A DNA stretch of 64,000 nt from Prunus persica (GCF_000346465.2 NC_034012.1:15930789-15994788), one strand, 5' to 3'. Shown: positions 45,987 through 57,560, counted from the stretch's first letter. Numbers and translations are program-made. Notes: generated from the letters alone by a model not told the origin.

Positions 45987-47759
45987 TGTTGAGGCCCAAA
46001 AAATTCATGGTTCGGCCCAATGCGATACCTTATCAAGAAGAAACCCGATTTGGGCACGCGAAAGTTCGTCATATACGCTTTGCACCCATGTCACGCCAAG
46101 CAAATAAGCAACATGCTACGCTACAAACTTAAGTGGGCCTAAGCCACGCAAGATGTTGGGGCTTGTTTGAGTGGGTTGTGGTATGGATGATAATAAATTG
46201 TCATGAGGCCCATTGATGGGTCGAGAAATAGAGGTTCCGAGTTGCTTGGGAGCCTCGGAACATAAGCCCATTTCTTAGGCCCAAATATATGGGTGAGCAC
46301 AAAAGGGAAAGTAGCCTAACCGAAATAGCTCATCACTCCAACCAAAATAGCCCATCACCTCAACAAAAATAGGCCAACACTTGTTGAGGTTAGCCCATTT
46401 ATTTTGACAAACCAACCCATTATCCTAGAAGGCCCATATAATTAAAATAAGAACTTGCAAAAGCATCAGCACCTTGCTGAAAAAAAGAAGCCACAAAGGG
46501 AAGTCTGGAGGTCCACTATGTAGAGCTGCTATGAGGCTCCAGCACATGGGAGGAACAAGTTTCAAGCAAAAACTTCCAAATAACCAAGGGATATTAGAGC
46601 GCAGATTACCCTTTGAACCAGCATGCATACCCATTTCTTTCCCTCATCAGACCTAGCCTTGGAAGAGGAGAGAAAAGAAGAAAGAAAGATGGCTGAAAAT
46701 AGGAGTCTGAAACAGCCGTGGGAAAGAGAGCCTTGAGCTCCCAAAAATCCCTGATTTTGTGCAAATGGGCAGAGTGGATTTCACCAAAATAAGATGATTG
46801 AAGGAATGATGGGAGAAAGGAAGGGAAAGACTTGGCCAAATTGGATAGAAACCATTAGGGTTTCTTGAAAAATCTCAGCTTCCAACGGCTATAAAAGGAG
46901 GCATCTTCTACCCAACAAGCATCAACCACATCAGAGAGCAAGCTTCTTCTCTTACTCCCAAAACCCAGCAATTTTGTGCTTAGCTCATCCCTTTCCCTTA
47001 GTTTTCCCTCTTGGTAAGCTGTTCTAACACTTGACATAGTCTATGTCAAGCCGCCGGAAAAACACTCAAGCCACCATTTTCTCTCTTTTTCCTCATGTTC
47101 AACCAAACCTCTCTGCAAACTCTTCATCTCCTGCCTTAATACCTTTTTTCCCCCCAGGAACAGTTAGTTTTCTTTTCAGTGCTAAACTCATGACAATTTT
47201 GCTCCCATGCCACAAGCTTCTCATGCCAAGCTAGAAAGTTTATCTGGAAGCTGCTGTTATTTTCATTGGTGAAGGTAACCAAGGTGTTTCCTAAGGCCCT
47301 ATTGTCCTTTCGAAGCATTCTTGGGGCTTGATCTTTGAACTCAAGCTCAAGGGGCAATTTCATCCATTTTGCTGTTTACGGCAGCCTAGGCCCGTAGTAG
47401 CTGCGGGAAAGAAAAAGCCCCTACAGAGGGCTAGAAGCACGTGGGGACCAATGCAGTCACTAGCCCCCACCAAAATTTTGTTGAAAGAAAAAAAGTACTT
47501 GTATGCAGCCTAATTTCCTTTAAGCTAAAAATACTTTACCACATGGGCCATACCCAATAGCCAAAAGTACTATGCAAACAAAAGTACCTTACCATGTGGG
47601 CCCTACTTACAAGCCAAATTTCCTACAACCATACGCTACCCATTCCCAAAAGGATTAGAATTATTATCATAATTATATATTGCATTATTGTATAAATCAA
47701 TAAGGATACGGCTTCCCTCCTTCCCTGGAATGAGGCATTCCTACTTCCTGCAAATTACA
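45987..47759 (+). repeat. Probable solo LTR of a large LTR retrotransposon
   Basis: 1.77 kb starting TGTTGAGGCCCAAAAAATTC and ending CAAATTACA, so the ends are TGT and ACA. An LTR-style promoter (GGCTATAAAAGGAGGC, 46907-46922) is followed by a likely transcribed leader. Open frames within it (for example 47043-47234) have no recognised domain. I could not find a matching 5-bp target duplication. Confidence 0.4.
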
Positions 47760-47915
47760 GTTTGACACATATGCAAAAATAATTCATCAAGATTCTCTAT
47801 TGGTTTGATTAATATATTTCTTTGAATTGAATGCTCAATTTGTTTTGGTTTATAATTTTGAGAAGATGTTCATACTTGTTTCAATTTAAATTTAGTCCAT
47901 ATTCATGCTTCAGTT

Positions 47916-50389
47916 ATGAAAAGATTTTTCAAAAGAAAATCAAAGTCTGAGTTAGTAGAGTCTTCACCTACAAAGAGTCAAAAGAAAAATGAAAGTAGCT
48001 CAAACTAAACTACTACATGGTAGAAATCTATTCTAAATAATTGGAATGAATGATTGAAACAAGGAAGGAGGGCATTCAAAAGAAAAAAAATTAAAGTAGT
48101 TCAAACCAAACTACGGAAATTAGCCTGAAAAATTTGTCAGCTAATCCCGGATTACGTAATCAAATATTGAGTTACCATCCAAATGTTCAAGACCAAGTTC
48201 GAAGAGCTTATCTCCAAAAAGGTCCTTGTCAAACTCGAGGGCATAATTTTACAAAAACTTTGGAGCAAAACTAAGACGGTTTAATTGTGCTTGGTTTAGT
48301 GAGTTTCATACTTGGTTGGAGTACATCATAGAAAAAGATGATGCCTTTTGACTATGTTGTTATCTCTTTAAACCTGATATGGGAGAGCAATCTAGGGGTG
48401 AATCTTTTGTTGGTGTTGAATTTTCAAATTGGAAGAAAAAAGATAGACCACAAACTCATGTTGGAGGACCAAATAATGTCCATAATAAAGCTTGGAGAAG
48501 TTGTGAGGTCTTATTAAACCAAAAGCAATATATTGAAACAATTCTCTCAACACACTTAAACCAAGATTGAATGGATTATCAAACTCGTTTAGATGCATTA
48601 GTTGGTGTTAGTAGGAAACTTTTACAACAAGGGCTTCCATTTCGTGTGCATGATGAATCTGGAAATTCAACCAATCAAGGGAATTTTCTTGCATTTTTAC
48701 GATGGCTATGTCATTTCAATGATGATATAAAAGCTGTCATGCTAAAAAATCCTCCTAAAAATATGAAGTTAACATCACCTAATATCCAAAAGGACATTTC
48801 AAGTGCTATTTCAACTGAAATCGTCAATGCAATCATCAGGGATATTGGTGATTCATTATTTGCCATTCTTATTGATAAATCATGTGGCATGTCTTCAAAT
48901 GAGCAAATGGCCATTTTACTATGTTATGTGGATAAAGGTCATGTAATTAAGCGCTTTGTATGCATTGTGCATGTTACAAATACTAAATCTTCCTCACTCA
49001 AGTTAGTCATTAATGATTTCTTTTCGAGACATGGATTAAGCATCTCTAGATTGCAAGGGCAAGCTTATGATGAGGCAAGTAATATGAGAGGTGAGTTTAG
49101 TGGTCTTAAAACACGCATTCTAAATGAGAATGACTCTGCTTTTTATGTTCATTGTTTTGCTCATCAGCTTCAGCTAGCTCTAGTAGCTATGGCAAAGAAA
49201 CATTCAGAAATTGCATATTTATTTACTATGGTTTCTAATGTGGTGAATGTTGTAGGTGCATCTGCTAATCGTCGTGACATGTTAAGAGAAAAGCATGATG
49301 ATGCAGTTTTTAAAGCACTCAATAATAATGAGCTCTTAAGTGGGCAAGACCTGAATCAAGAAACTAATCTCAAGTAGTCTAGTGATACTCGATGAAGTTC
49401 TCATTATAATTGTTTAATCAGTTTGGAAAACATGTTCCCATCTATGATAGATGTGCTTAAGATTGTAAGAACAGATGGATCAGGTTATGAACAAAAATTT
49501 GAAGCAAATGTTCAATTGACTTTTATGTAATCTTTTAGCTTCATTTTTGGTCTACACTTGATAAATAAATAAAAAATTTGGGAATCACAAACGACTTGTC
49601 TCATGCATTACAAAAGAAATATTAAGATATTGTGAGTGTCATGGACTTGGTCAAAATATGCAAAAGAAGATTGCAAAGTAGGAGAGATAATGGTTGGGAT
49701 TCTTTACTTGATCAAGTTTCTTTCTTTTGTGACAAGTCTCATATTGAAATTCCTAAAATGGATAATATTTTTTCTAGTGGAGGGAGACCAAAACGTAAAG
49801 CTCAGCCCATCACAAACTTACATCATTATTGTGTTGATTTATTCATTGATATCATTGATATTCATCTCTAAGAGTTAAATGATCGGTTCAATGAGAAAAA
49901 TACTGAATTACTTCTTTGTATGGCATGCTTGAGTCTAAGTAATTCATTTTCTGCTTTTGATAAAGCAAAGTTGATGCGGCTTGCCCAATTTTATCCAAGT
50001 GATTTTTCTAAATATGATCTCAAGTTACTCGAGAACAACTTAAGAATTACATTTGGGACGTGAGCTCTAACAATGAATTTACATAATTGAAAGGGATTAC
50101 TGATCTTGCGCAAAAGATGGTTGAGACAAAAAAAAAAGATCAGATCTACCCTTTAGTGTACTTGCTTCTGACACTAGCACTAATCCAACTTGCAGCGACC
50201 GCAAATGTAGAGCGAGTATTTTTTTTTTACTATGAATATTGTGAAGAATCGGTTACACAATCGAATGGGGGATTTGTGGATGAATTATTGCTTGGTTGCA
50301 TATATTGAGAAGACATTTTTGATAATATAGATGACAAGGTTGTTATGCAAAGATTTCAAAATATAAAAACACGTCAAGGACAATTATGA
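47916..50389 (+). pseudogene. hAT transposase (TTF zinc finger/DUF4371 type), many breaks
   Basis: Starts MKRFFKRKSKSE. A region with LSANPGLRNQILSYHPN, VRRAYLQKGPCQTRGHNF and FKPDMGEQSRGESFVGVEF is the TTF-type zinc finger part. The longest open stretch, 48571-49374, is DUF4371 (RKLLQQGLPFRVHDESGNST, NQGNFLAFLRWL, ISSAISTEIVNAIIRDIG, SNEQMAILLCYVD, LSISRLQGQAYDEASNMRG, NDSAFYVHCFAHQLQLALVA). Later pieces (around 49640-50310) include TELLLCMACLSLSNSFSAFD and end in remains of the hAT dimerisation domain (QLAATANVERVFFFY). It has stops at several points and a 98-bp disruption at 47990-48090. Proteins of this kind are also annotated as zinc finger MYM-type protein 1-like. Here it is clearly dead. 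Confidence 0.8.
48007..48076 (+). repeat. Copy of local flanking DNA inside the hAT pseudogene
   Basis: The 70 bases resemble 45789-45859, which lies just left of the transposon block (shared GAAATCTATTCTAAA, AATTGGAATGAAT or AATTCGAATGAAT, AAGCAAGGAA-like). It is flanked by a duplicated transposase segment of about 25 bp (AAAGTAGCTCAAACTAAACT and AAAGTAGTTCAAACCAAACT). Confidence 0.65.
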
Positions 50390-50490
50390 TTGTAATGAAT
50401 AGACAATATGATTTTTGATGTTTTGATGTCTTGTAAGTTCCAAAGTTTTTATTATTTATATTTTGTGAGAGGCCCCCAGACACATAAAAT

Positions 50491-50506
50491 ACTGGCGTCG
50501 CCACTG
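50491..50506. repeat. Right terminal repeat of the hAT element
   Basis: ACTGGCGTCGCCACTG; inverted, it begins CAGTGGCGACGCCAGT, as Tip100-type hAT ends do. It is followed by ATCATAAG (50507-50514), which also stands at 45974-45981. The left terminal repeat is missing. Confidence 0.65.
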
Positions 50507-50514
50507 ATCATAAG

Positions 50515-51130
50515 ATAATATATGACTCATTCATTTCCACCAATGATATCACAACACCACTTGTTACTAGCATCACAATGATCATTTGATTAAAACCAGT
50601 TCCAAGTCTCTACACATGGAAAACAAAAATAGTGACATCTTTCACCTAAATGAATAATCTCATATTAAGCTTAAGATTTAATAACATATAGGTCTTCACA
50701 ATAAATATTAAATAAGTAAAAGTCATATTAATAAATAATTAATATGTAGTATGAATGTTTCTTTAAAATAATAATATATTTTTTTTTTATATAAATATAA
50801 AACATGTTCTTACACAAATTAAAGTAAATTACCGTTTGTATTAAAATAAGTAAATTCTTTATACTTCTTTTTTCTTTACCTTTGAATTTTAAAAAGCTAA
50901 CAAATAAGAAACAAGATTTTATTTTATTTTAAACAAATTGTTTTCCAATTATTAAAACTAGAAGCATTACACAAAATATATGTGCAATATCATAGAAGTT
51001 GTTCTTTTTAATTCAACAATCGATGTCCATGAGATTTCAAATAAAATTGAAGACTGAGTGATATTAGACCAAAAACTAACTAATGTGATAGAAGTAACAA
51101 TGAAAAATAAAAATAAAAATGAAAAAGGGA
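50515..51130. other. Intergenic, AT-rich, no gene seen
   Basis: Apart from the minisatellite unit at its left end I see nothing recognisable. Confidence 0.4.
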
Positions 51131-52086
51131 TGTTATAAGAGATTAGCAAGAGGTTAGAAGTTTGGTAGTGAATAATTGTAAGACCTTTACAAGTGTCATG
51201 GCCAACCGTGGCAGCAGCTATGGAAAAAGATTGGCAGCGGTTGTCAAAGAAATGTACAAGTCTACTTTGGAAGCCTTAATAGCGCATGTGGGACAAGTGT
51301 GCAGCACAGCTGCGCGCAATGCACATAAGCAGCACAACAGCGTAGCGCAGCGCCGCACAACAGCGCATGCAGCTAGCGCACAACGCAAGCTGGCAGTTTC
51401 GTGGGCAGTTGCTGGCATATCGTGTGGGAGGTTGAGTGGGCGGTTCCTGGCAAGTTGTGTGCAAGTTGCTAGCAGATTGTGTGGGCAGTTACATGCGCAG
51501 TTGTAGGGAGAAATTCCAGCATATGTGAAGCAAGATTTAAGGGCATGTCTGGGCGGTTATGCATGGTAGTGGCGGAGTGGCATGCATGGGATGCATCATG
51601 TGGCGAAGGCAATGTTAGTGGAAAGAGTGGGCGATTACCTTGCACCTTTGTAGACATACAACATGGCATGATGGCATGACATGGCCTTGACATTGGCACA
51701 TGGCGCCACAAGCAAAAAGGAAACCTTAAGAATAGGAGTTCATGGGTTTCTTGGTGGGATAGTGGCATGGCGGTTTTTAGGAGGAAAACTACCTATGCCA
51801 TGGTGGCTGCGTGCACAATAGACACATCACCTAAGCAGTTGGGGTTGTCAACTGTGATGAGTCTATAAATTGGCCTTAGAGTAGGCATTGTAGACAAGAG
51901 ACAACGACACAAATAGAAAGTAAGACAGCAAAGTGCATGTGCTGATCTACAAAGTGTTCAGGCAAAGTGTATCCTTATCTTGTGTGTCTATTATTTGTGT
52001 GTGAGAATGTGAGTGGCTGAGACTGTGCTTGGTGCATAGTGCCATTACAAGGGTTGAAATTTGGGCGAAAATTTACCCCTGTAACA
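51131..52086 (+). repeat. Probable solo LTR
   Basis: 956 bp starting TGTTATAAGAG and ending CCCTGTAACA, so the ends TGTTA and TAACA are inverted copies. A core promoter TCTATAAATTGG lies near 51865-51876, followed by a CA/GT-rich likely leader. Base composition (about 51290-51700) is far more GC-rich than the flanks, with repeated GGCAGTT and GGCGGTT-like words. No protein domain is present, and the 5-bp flanks do not match. Confidence 0.45.
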
Positions 52087-52421
52087 ATAATTAAGATGAA
52101 TAGAAAATGAAGTTGACGACCTTCTAAATTTGAAAAATGTATTGGAGAAAAATAAAGAATTTGGACTTATATAATTTTCATGCAATTGCAATGAAAAAAA
52201 CAAAAATAATGTTCGAATTCCCTAAAGCATCTCCAAGAATGCTACTTAAATTCACATTTTAATCTACAAATGACTTAAATTTTGGAGTGTCAATCAAGGG
52301 GTGTAGTTAGAATTGTAAAATTCGGTTCTGAAATAAAAAATACAAGCATATCAAATATATAAATATTCAAAAATTAGCCATGTCTAATTAGATAAGTCAT
52401 TAATTTTAATTAGAAATTGTC
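52087..52421. other. Intergenic, no gene seen
   Basis: AT-rich DNA leading up to the start of TPK copy 2 homology. Confidence 0.35.
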
Positions 52422-55236
52422 ATTTACTCAACAAAGTCATTTTCTCTCCTTAATAAAACTCCAGTATGAAATTGTAAATAGAGAATAGATCACCTTATTG
52501 AGCAAAGAGCGAGAGTTTTATTTTGCATCTTGGGCAGATGAGCTATATTTCAATGAAAATATATTTTTAAAGCTTAACACACGACCAGTTTTAATGAGAC
52601 TCTTGATGAAATGCAATGACAGAAATCAAATTCAGCTTTAGAGAGAAAAAAAATGAAGGATCATATTGATGAATTTGAAAATTTAAGGACTATATTGAGA
52701 ATGTTTAAAAAATTTCAAGGACGATTTATGTTAAACAAATTCTTAAGAAAAAGTGTTGTGTATTAATGTCGCTGCCTCCTCATGTCACGGCCCATCGTCC
52801 TACACGTCGCACACGGATCAAACGCAGTTGAGCCTTGGACTTTTGGAGGTTCGATCCAACGATCCATCCACTTCATTTAATTAAAAAAAAATTTACAGAA
52901 TAATTTACAACGATCCGGCCAGCCGCAAAACGTGTCTGTCTTAATCTTTCCCAAATAAACAAAAACACAAATTCCATCCTATTTTTTGGGTTTAAAGAAA
53001 AAGAAAAAAGTACGCGGCGGAATGATGAAAGTCCGGCGACTGAGATCTTCCAGACCTGTGAAGAATTGAGAAGCAGAATCCGAACATGCAGCTTATTCTG
53101 GTCTGGTGGCTGGTGAGTTCTCTCTCTTAACTGACTTTGATACTTGAAACAGAGTTAGTTATTTCAGTTGGTCTGAGAGCAGCAACAACCCTCACTACTC
53201 AGCTTAAGGTTTTCATTTCATCACTGCACTAAAAAATTCACTATGAGATCGATCACTGATTGTGCATTTACCAATTATGATTATGCAGAATTATGGTGAA
53301 TCACTGAATTTTGGTTTATGGGTTTTTTTTGTTTGTTTTGGTTTATGGGCTTATAGTTATTTACAGATTTATGTTGTTTTGAGATAAATCTTGTTTCTAT
53401 ACGCTGTCAAACTTTTTTTAACTGGATTTTATAATGAAATCTGGAAATGAGAATTCACTTTTTGATTGAAGATGAAAATTGAGGTTTTGCTTTGGGGGTA
53501 ATTGATTATTGCAATCTTAGTATTGTGTTGTGCCTGTATAAAAATATTTTCGAACAATGCTTCAATCAAAGATGGTAGATCAACTAAATAACGTACTTGC
53601 TGGTAACTAATTGTTAGATCAGTCGGTTAATTAAAAGATTCTAGCTTCTAGCTGGCGTGCTATATTTCGCAACCTGCCTAAGCTTCTAGCTTTGCAGGTC
53701 ATGTAATTTGCTGAAATCTGAATCGTGAATCGTCCTAATGGCTATGGATGATGTGAGAGAACCTCTGAAGAGTAGAAAATTTCGCCGTTGTAGAAGTGCT
53801 CCTCTTGCAGAGCATGTACCCTTAGAGACAACCAACACTGGCTCAGTTCCAGTTACTGAATCCATTTTTCGAAATTTACACCCGAGTTTTCGTAAAGTAG
53901 GTATATTCTTGGCTTTCTACTTAGGCATAGGAACTATCTGCTTCTACCTCGTCAGGAACCAGATCAAGGGAGAGAAGACAAATGGAGTTCTTGATGCTGT
54001 TTATTTCTGTATTGTGACAATGACCACTGTTGGATATGGAGACCTAGTGCCAAACAGCATTCTTTCGAAACTACTGGCCTGTGCTTTTGTCTTCACAGGA
54101 ATGGCTCTTGTTGGGTTGATCTTGAGCAAAGCAGCTGACTACTTGGTCGAGAAGCAGGAAATATTGCTTGCTAAAGCCTTACATATGCATCAAAAAGTTG
54201 GTCATATTCAAGTTCTTAAAGATGTTGAGACTAACAGTTTGAAGTACAAATGCATTGTGGCCTTTATCCTTCTTTTGGTACTCATAAGTGCTGGCACAAT
54301 CTTCCTAGCTACTGTTGAGAAATTGGACCTTGTGGATGCATTTTATTGCGTTTGTTCTACCATTACAACCCTGGGGTATGGAGATAAGAGCTTTTCAACT
54401 CAAGCAGGGCGTGTTTTTGCAATATTCTGGATATTGACAAGTACCATTTGTTTAGCTCAGTTTTTCCTCTACATTGCTGAGCTAAACTCCCAGAGCAGGC
54501 AAAGGGCATTGGTCAAGTGGGTTCTTTCTCGTAGGACAACAAATGTAGATTTGGAGGCAGCTGATCTTGATGGTGATGGGGTAGTTGGGTATGTGGATTG
54601 TGTTTTTTTTTCCCAAAATTATTTCCATATTATGGGCTTATTTCTGAATTCAAATTTGCTGATAGTTTCATAACAAACTTTCCATTCTCTTTCTCGTCCT
54701 TTCTTTTCCATAGGGCTGCTGAATTTATCATATATAAGCTCAAAGAGATGGGGAAGATTAGCCAAGAAGATATTAGACTCGTGATGGAGGAATTCGAAGA
54801 TCTCGACGTTGATCAGTCAGGAACCTTGTCGTTATCAGATATAATGCTTGCTCAACCTCCTTCGACAGAAAAGTAACACTGGCCTCATGCTGGTTTTCAT
54901 TCGGAGAAGTGTCTTGTAAGATTGTAGTATGTATGATTGTTTACCCTTTCTGTGATATAAATTTTATACATGAGGCCATATCAGAAACACTCCAATACAT
55001 ATCTTCCTTATAAACACTTTGGTTAAAAATGGTTAGACTGCCTCTAAGCATTTTAGTGATCATTGTTCATTTTGGTTTACTGGATTCATACAATGTGTGA
55101 AACCAACTTGCATAATGACAATTGTGACATTGAAATTTCGCATTTCATGACCGCGAAAGTCTTTACTTGTCAGCGGCATCTAGCGGACACAAATTTTTTT
55201 TCTCCATCACATTGCAAAATAGGACTGCTTCTAGCC
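52422..55236 (+). repeat. Copy 2 of the TPK1 duplication unit
   Basis: Direct-orientation partner of 40890-43176. It contains the longer form of the 5' UTR intron (53113-53697, 585 nt against 158 nt in copy 1). About 150 bp (52850-53030) just upstream of the first exon are also missing from copy 1. Confidence 0.85.
53738..54876 (+). CDS. TPK1: Two-pore potassium channel TPK1-like, copy 2
   Basis: Exons 53738-54588 and 54714-54876 give 337 residues, close to copy 1 by eye and with the same intron position. All key parts are intact: the 14-3-3 site RRCRSAP (Ser20), filters TMTTVGYGD and TITTLGYGD, and EF-hands DLDGDGVVGAAEF and DVDQSGTLSLSDI. It lacks the 17-residue insert found before the 14-3-3 site in copy 1. 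Charge changes cluster in the linker between the pore domains (VEKQEILLAKALHMHQKVGH against VAKQEIFLDKALHMHQGVCC). The likely role is vacuolar K+ release under cytosolic calcium control. Both copies look functional, so the pair could have split expression or regulation. Confidence 0.95.
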
Positions 55237-55321
55237 AACAATAGAAAGAGATTGATCAAAATGGGAAACAACCTTTTTGTATTTTGATGAAAGATTAGGT
55301 GGTTAAACTTTGGGTTACTTA
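54877..55321. other. 3' flank of TPK copy 2
   Basis: Homologous to the flank of copy 1 up to about 55236. It should contain the 3' UTR (for example CTGTGATATAAATTTTATAC at 54949-54968). No further gene. Confidence 0.4.
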
Positions 55322-55711
55322 GAGCATCCACTATGGGCTCTTTAAACCACCTCCTTAGATAAATTTTAGAGAGGATTTGGAAAAATACAACTCCAACCAT
55401 GCTCCTTATCCACCTCTTAAAATAGGGAGACCTTTAGAAGCTCCTAAATCTGAGGAGAGAGAAATGACTCCTAGTGGGTGGCTCTCTATAATTTAATGCT
55501 GGAGTATTTCAAATCTTTAATTATTATTTATTATTTTTATATTATTTTTTAATAGAGATTGACCAATTAAAAAAGAGTTATAGCATTTATGACTCCCTAA
55601 ACTAAAGAGCATGATTGGAGTTTAAATTTTATAGAAAGCTCCTAAAATAAATTTTTATATGTTTTTAGCTAAATTTTAACTAAAAAATAGAGAGCATGAT
55701 TGTGGATGCTC
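55322..55711. mobile_element. Tourist-like (PIF/Harbinger) MITE with TTA target duplication
   Basis: 390 bp starting GAGCATCCACTATGGGCTC and ending GAGAGCATGATTGTGGATGCTC. The terminal repeats are inverted and the element is flanked by TTA at 55319-55321 and 55712-55714. There is no coding sequence. The ends resemble the common GAGCATC class of Harbinger-derived MITEs. Confidence 0.85.
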
Positions 55712-55757
55712 TTATACAATATTATATGCGTCTGCATTTTTGTTTTTACTTGAAAGG

Positions 55758-55865
55758 AAAGGATATGCTCTCTTTGAGTAAGACACCTTTGTGTATGCAA
55801 TGGGCTTGTAGGTTCGATTCCATATCCCAATATCGTTTGTATAAATATTTATAAATAAAAAAACA
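55758..55865 (+). mobile_element. tRNA-derived SINE, family 2
   Basis: B box GGTTCGATTCC (perfect) with an A-box-like part about 40 bp upstream and an ATTTATAAATAAAAAAAC tail. The body (CAATATCGTTTGTATAAATA) resembles the SINE in the HIPP intron in layout. Confidence 0.5.
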
Positions 55866-56395
55866 TTTAAAAAATAAAATTTTTAATATTTTGTGTATCT
55901 TCTTTGGGTTCTTTGAGTTGGGCCAGGCAAAACCTTTACTGTGGCCCAGAAGACAATTCACACTTGAGTTATTCTAACGATTAATTAATTTAATTCAATA
56001 ATTAATAAATAAGACCTCAACTAATTACAATATATAAAGCCCTCAGAATTCTTGATTCATACTTTGATGGTAATTATCTTGTGGGTCCGAGCCCAGCAAT
56101 CACCTCAAACTCAAAGCAATGCCTCACTCGGATGTCAAACTGAAATGATTGTAGGGCGCACACATGATGTGGTCCCCACACACCTTATGGATAATCATTC
56201 AATTTCTTGAACTCTCTCGCAGCAGCTAGATGGGGCCATAATCCAGTGGATCCACTTTTAGGTACCATCACATCATACGCCTCTATTCCCACTTATTACA
56301 CGTCCTACAATATACTTTTATAGAATATTACGGTGTGCCATTGCAGTTATGTGAACAAATTTTTGTGTTTTCTGATTTGAGAATTAATAGGGAAG

Positions 56396-57081
56396 CAGAG
56401 ACGGACCTACAGTGGGGTCAATGGGGTCAAACGACCCCATGGACTCCATGGAAGCAAGGTAGAAGGTGGCTTTGAAATGGGGTATGACCCCATGAGAGAG
56501 GGGATTTGCAGACAAGAGGAAGAAGAAGATGAACAGGGCTCTGTTCTGTTTGAAAGAAGCTGGCCAAAACGGCGTCGTTTTGGGCCAGCTTCTAATTTTT
56601 TTTTAAAAACAGACTGGCCAAAACGACGTCGTTTTGGACAAAAACGCGCTGGCCAAAACGACGTCGTTTTGGACAAAAACGCGCTGGCCAAAACGGCGTT
56701 GTTTTGGACCAGACGTGCGAATTTTTTTTTAAAACTCACTGGCCAAAACGGCGTCGTTTTGGACCAGCGAATTTTTTTTAAAAACCCACTGGCCAAAACG
56801 CTGTCGTTTTGGACCATCGAATTTTTTTTTAAAAGACCTGGCCAAAACGACGTCGTTTTGGTCCAGGTGTTATAAAAAAAAAAACACAGATCAGTTTCCC
56901 TTCTTCTTCCTCCCGAATTTTCATTCCAAAACACCTATTTTCTAAACTCTAAAACCTAAATCCCCAATCTCCACCCCCCACAAACCTTTAACCCTCTTCC
57001 CCACAAAGCCTTGAAGCCCCAAAAAAAAATTGAACTTTTACACTATGACCCCACGACACAAAATTTCTGGGTCCGTCCCTG
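56396..57081. mobile_element. hAT (Tip100-like) MITE with perfect 8-bp target duplication
   Basis: 686 bp, starting CAGAGACGGACCTACAGTGG and ending CTGGGTCCGTCCCTG, which are inverted with few mismatches. It is flanked by TAGGGAAG on both sides (56388-56395 and 57082-57089). There is no transposase. The core is an array of palindromes (listed separately). The open frames across it on both strands come from the repeat and are not genes. Confidence 0.92.
56564..56861. repeat. Array of seven CCAAAACGACGTCGTTTTGG palindromes
   Basis: Copies start at 56564, 56618, 56653, 56688, 56743, 56793 and 56842. Those at 56618, 56653 and 56842 are perfect 20-bp palindromes, and the others carry one central change each. 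Spacers are 15-35 bp, often with an A/T run (TTTTTTTTTAAAA). The centre GACGTC is a bZIP C-box core. Confidence 0.93.
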
Positions 57082-57408
57082 TAGGGAAGGGATTTCAATA
57101 CCCCTCTTTTAGCCCTCCTATAGCACGAGTGTTTTTTTTTTTTTTTTTGGTCATATAGCACGACACGAGTATGTTAGCGCGGGAAAATTGTAAAATATTA
57201 AGTTTGAAGTGCATATAGCGAAAATATGAATCGAAAAATCACTAACTAATTTAATAAATACAGTTGTGTGGATATTTCTAGGTCATTGATTAGTATGAAA
57301 CTTGAATAAGCCATTTGATTTATTTGGAATACTAAAGAACTATTGAATTGGTGTGGGAGTTAAATACACTTCGACAGCTATTAAATCCCCTCTAATGAGT
57401 TAAATATG

Positions 57409-57560
57409 TTAGTGTAGTGGTTTGGAGTATTTTACTCTTTCAGGCAAGGTCCTAGGTTTGAGTCTTAGCATTTGTGTTGTGTGTGTGAGTTTAATATGCT
57501 ATCGCCCTTTTCAATAGGAAATGTCCTCAACCAAAAAAATAAAAAATAAAAATAAAAACA
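57409..57560 (+). mobile_element. tRNA-derived SINE, family 1, copy 2
   Basis: Same head and body as 43188-43286 (TAGTGTAGTGGTTTGGAGTA, then a B box decayed to GGTTTGAGTCT). It then runs on into CCCTTTTCAATAGG and an A-rich tail at about 57530-57558. The tail gives the orientation and supports retroposition. Confidence 0.7.

Noticed and set aside
51162..51506. 114-codon open frame rich in Ala and Arg
   Set aside because: It lies in a GC-rich LTR-like block, opposite-strand frames are equally open, and no domain is seen.
56407..56934. Long open frames on both strands (175 and 132 codons)
   Set aside because: They come from reading through the palindrome array of a hAT MITE. The protein is a repeat of the same few words and has no domain.
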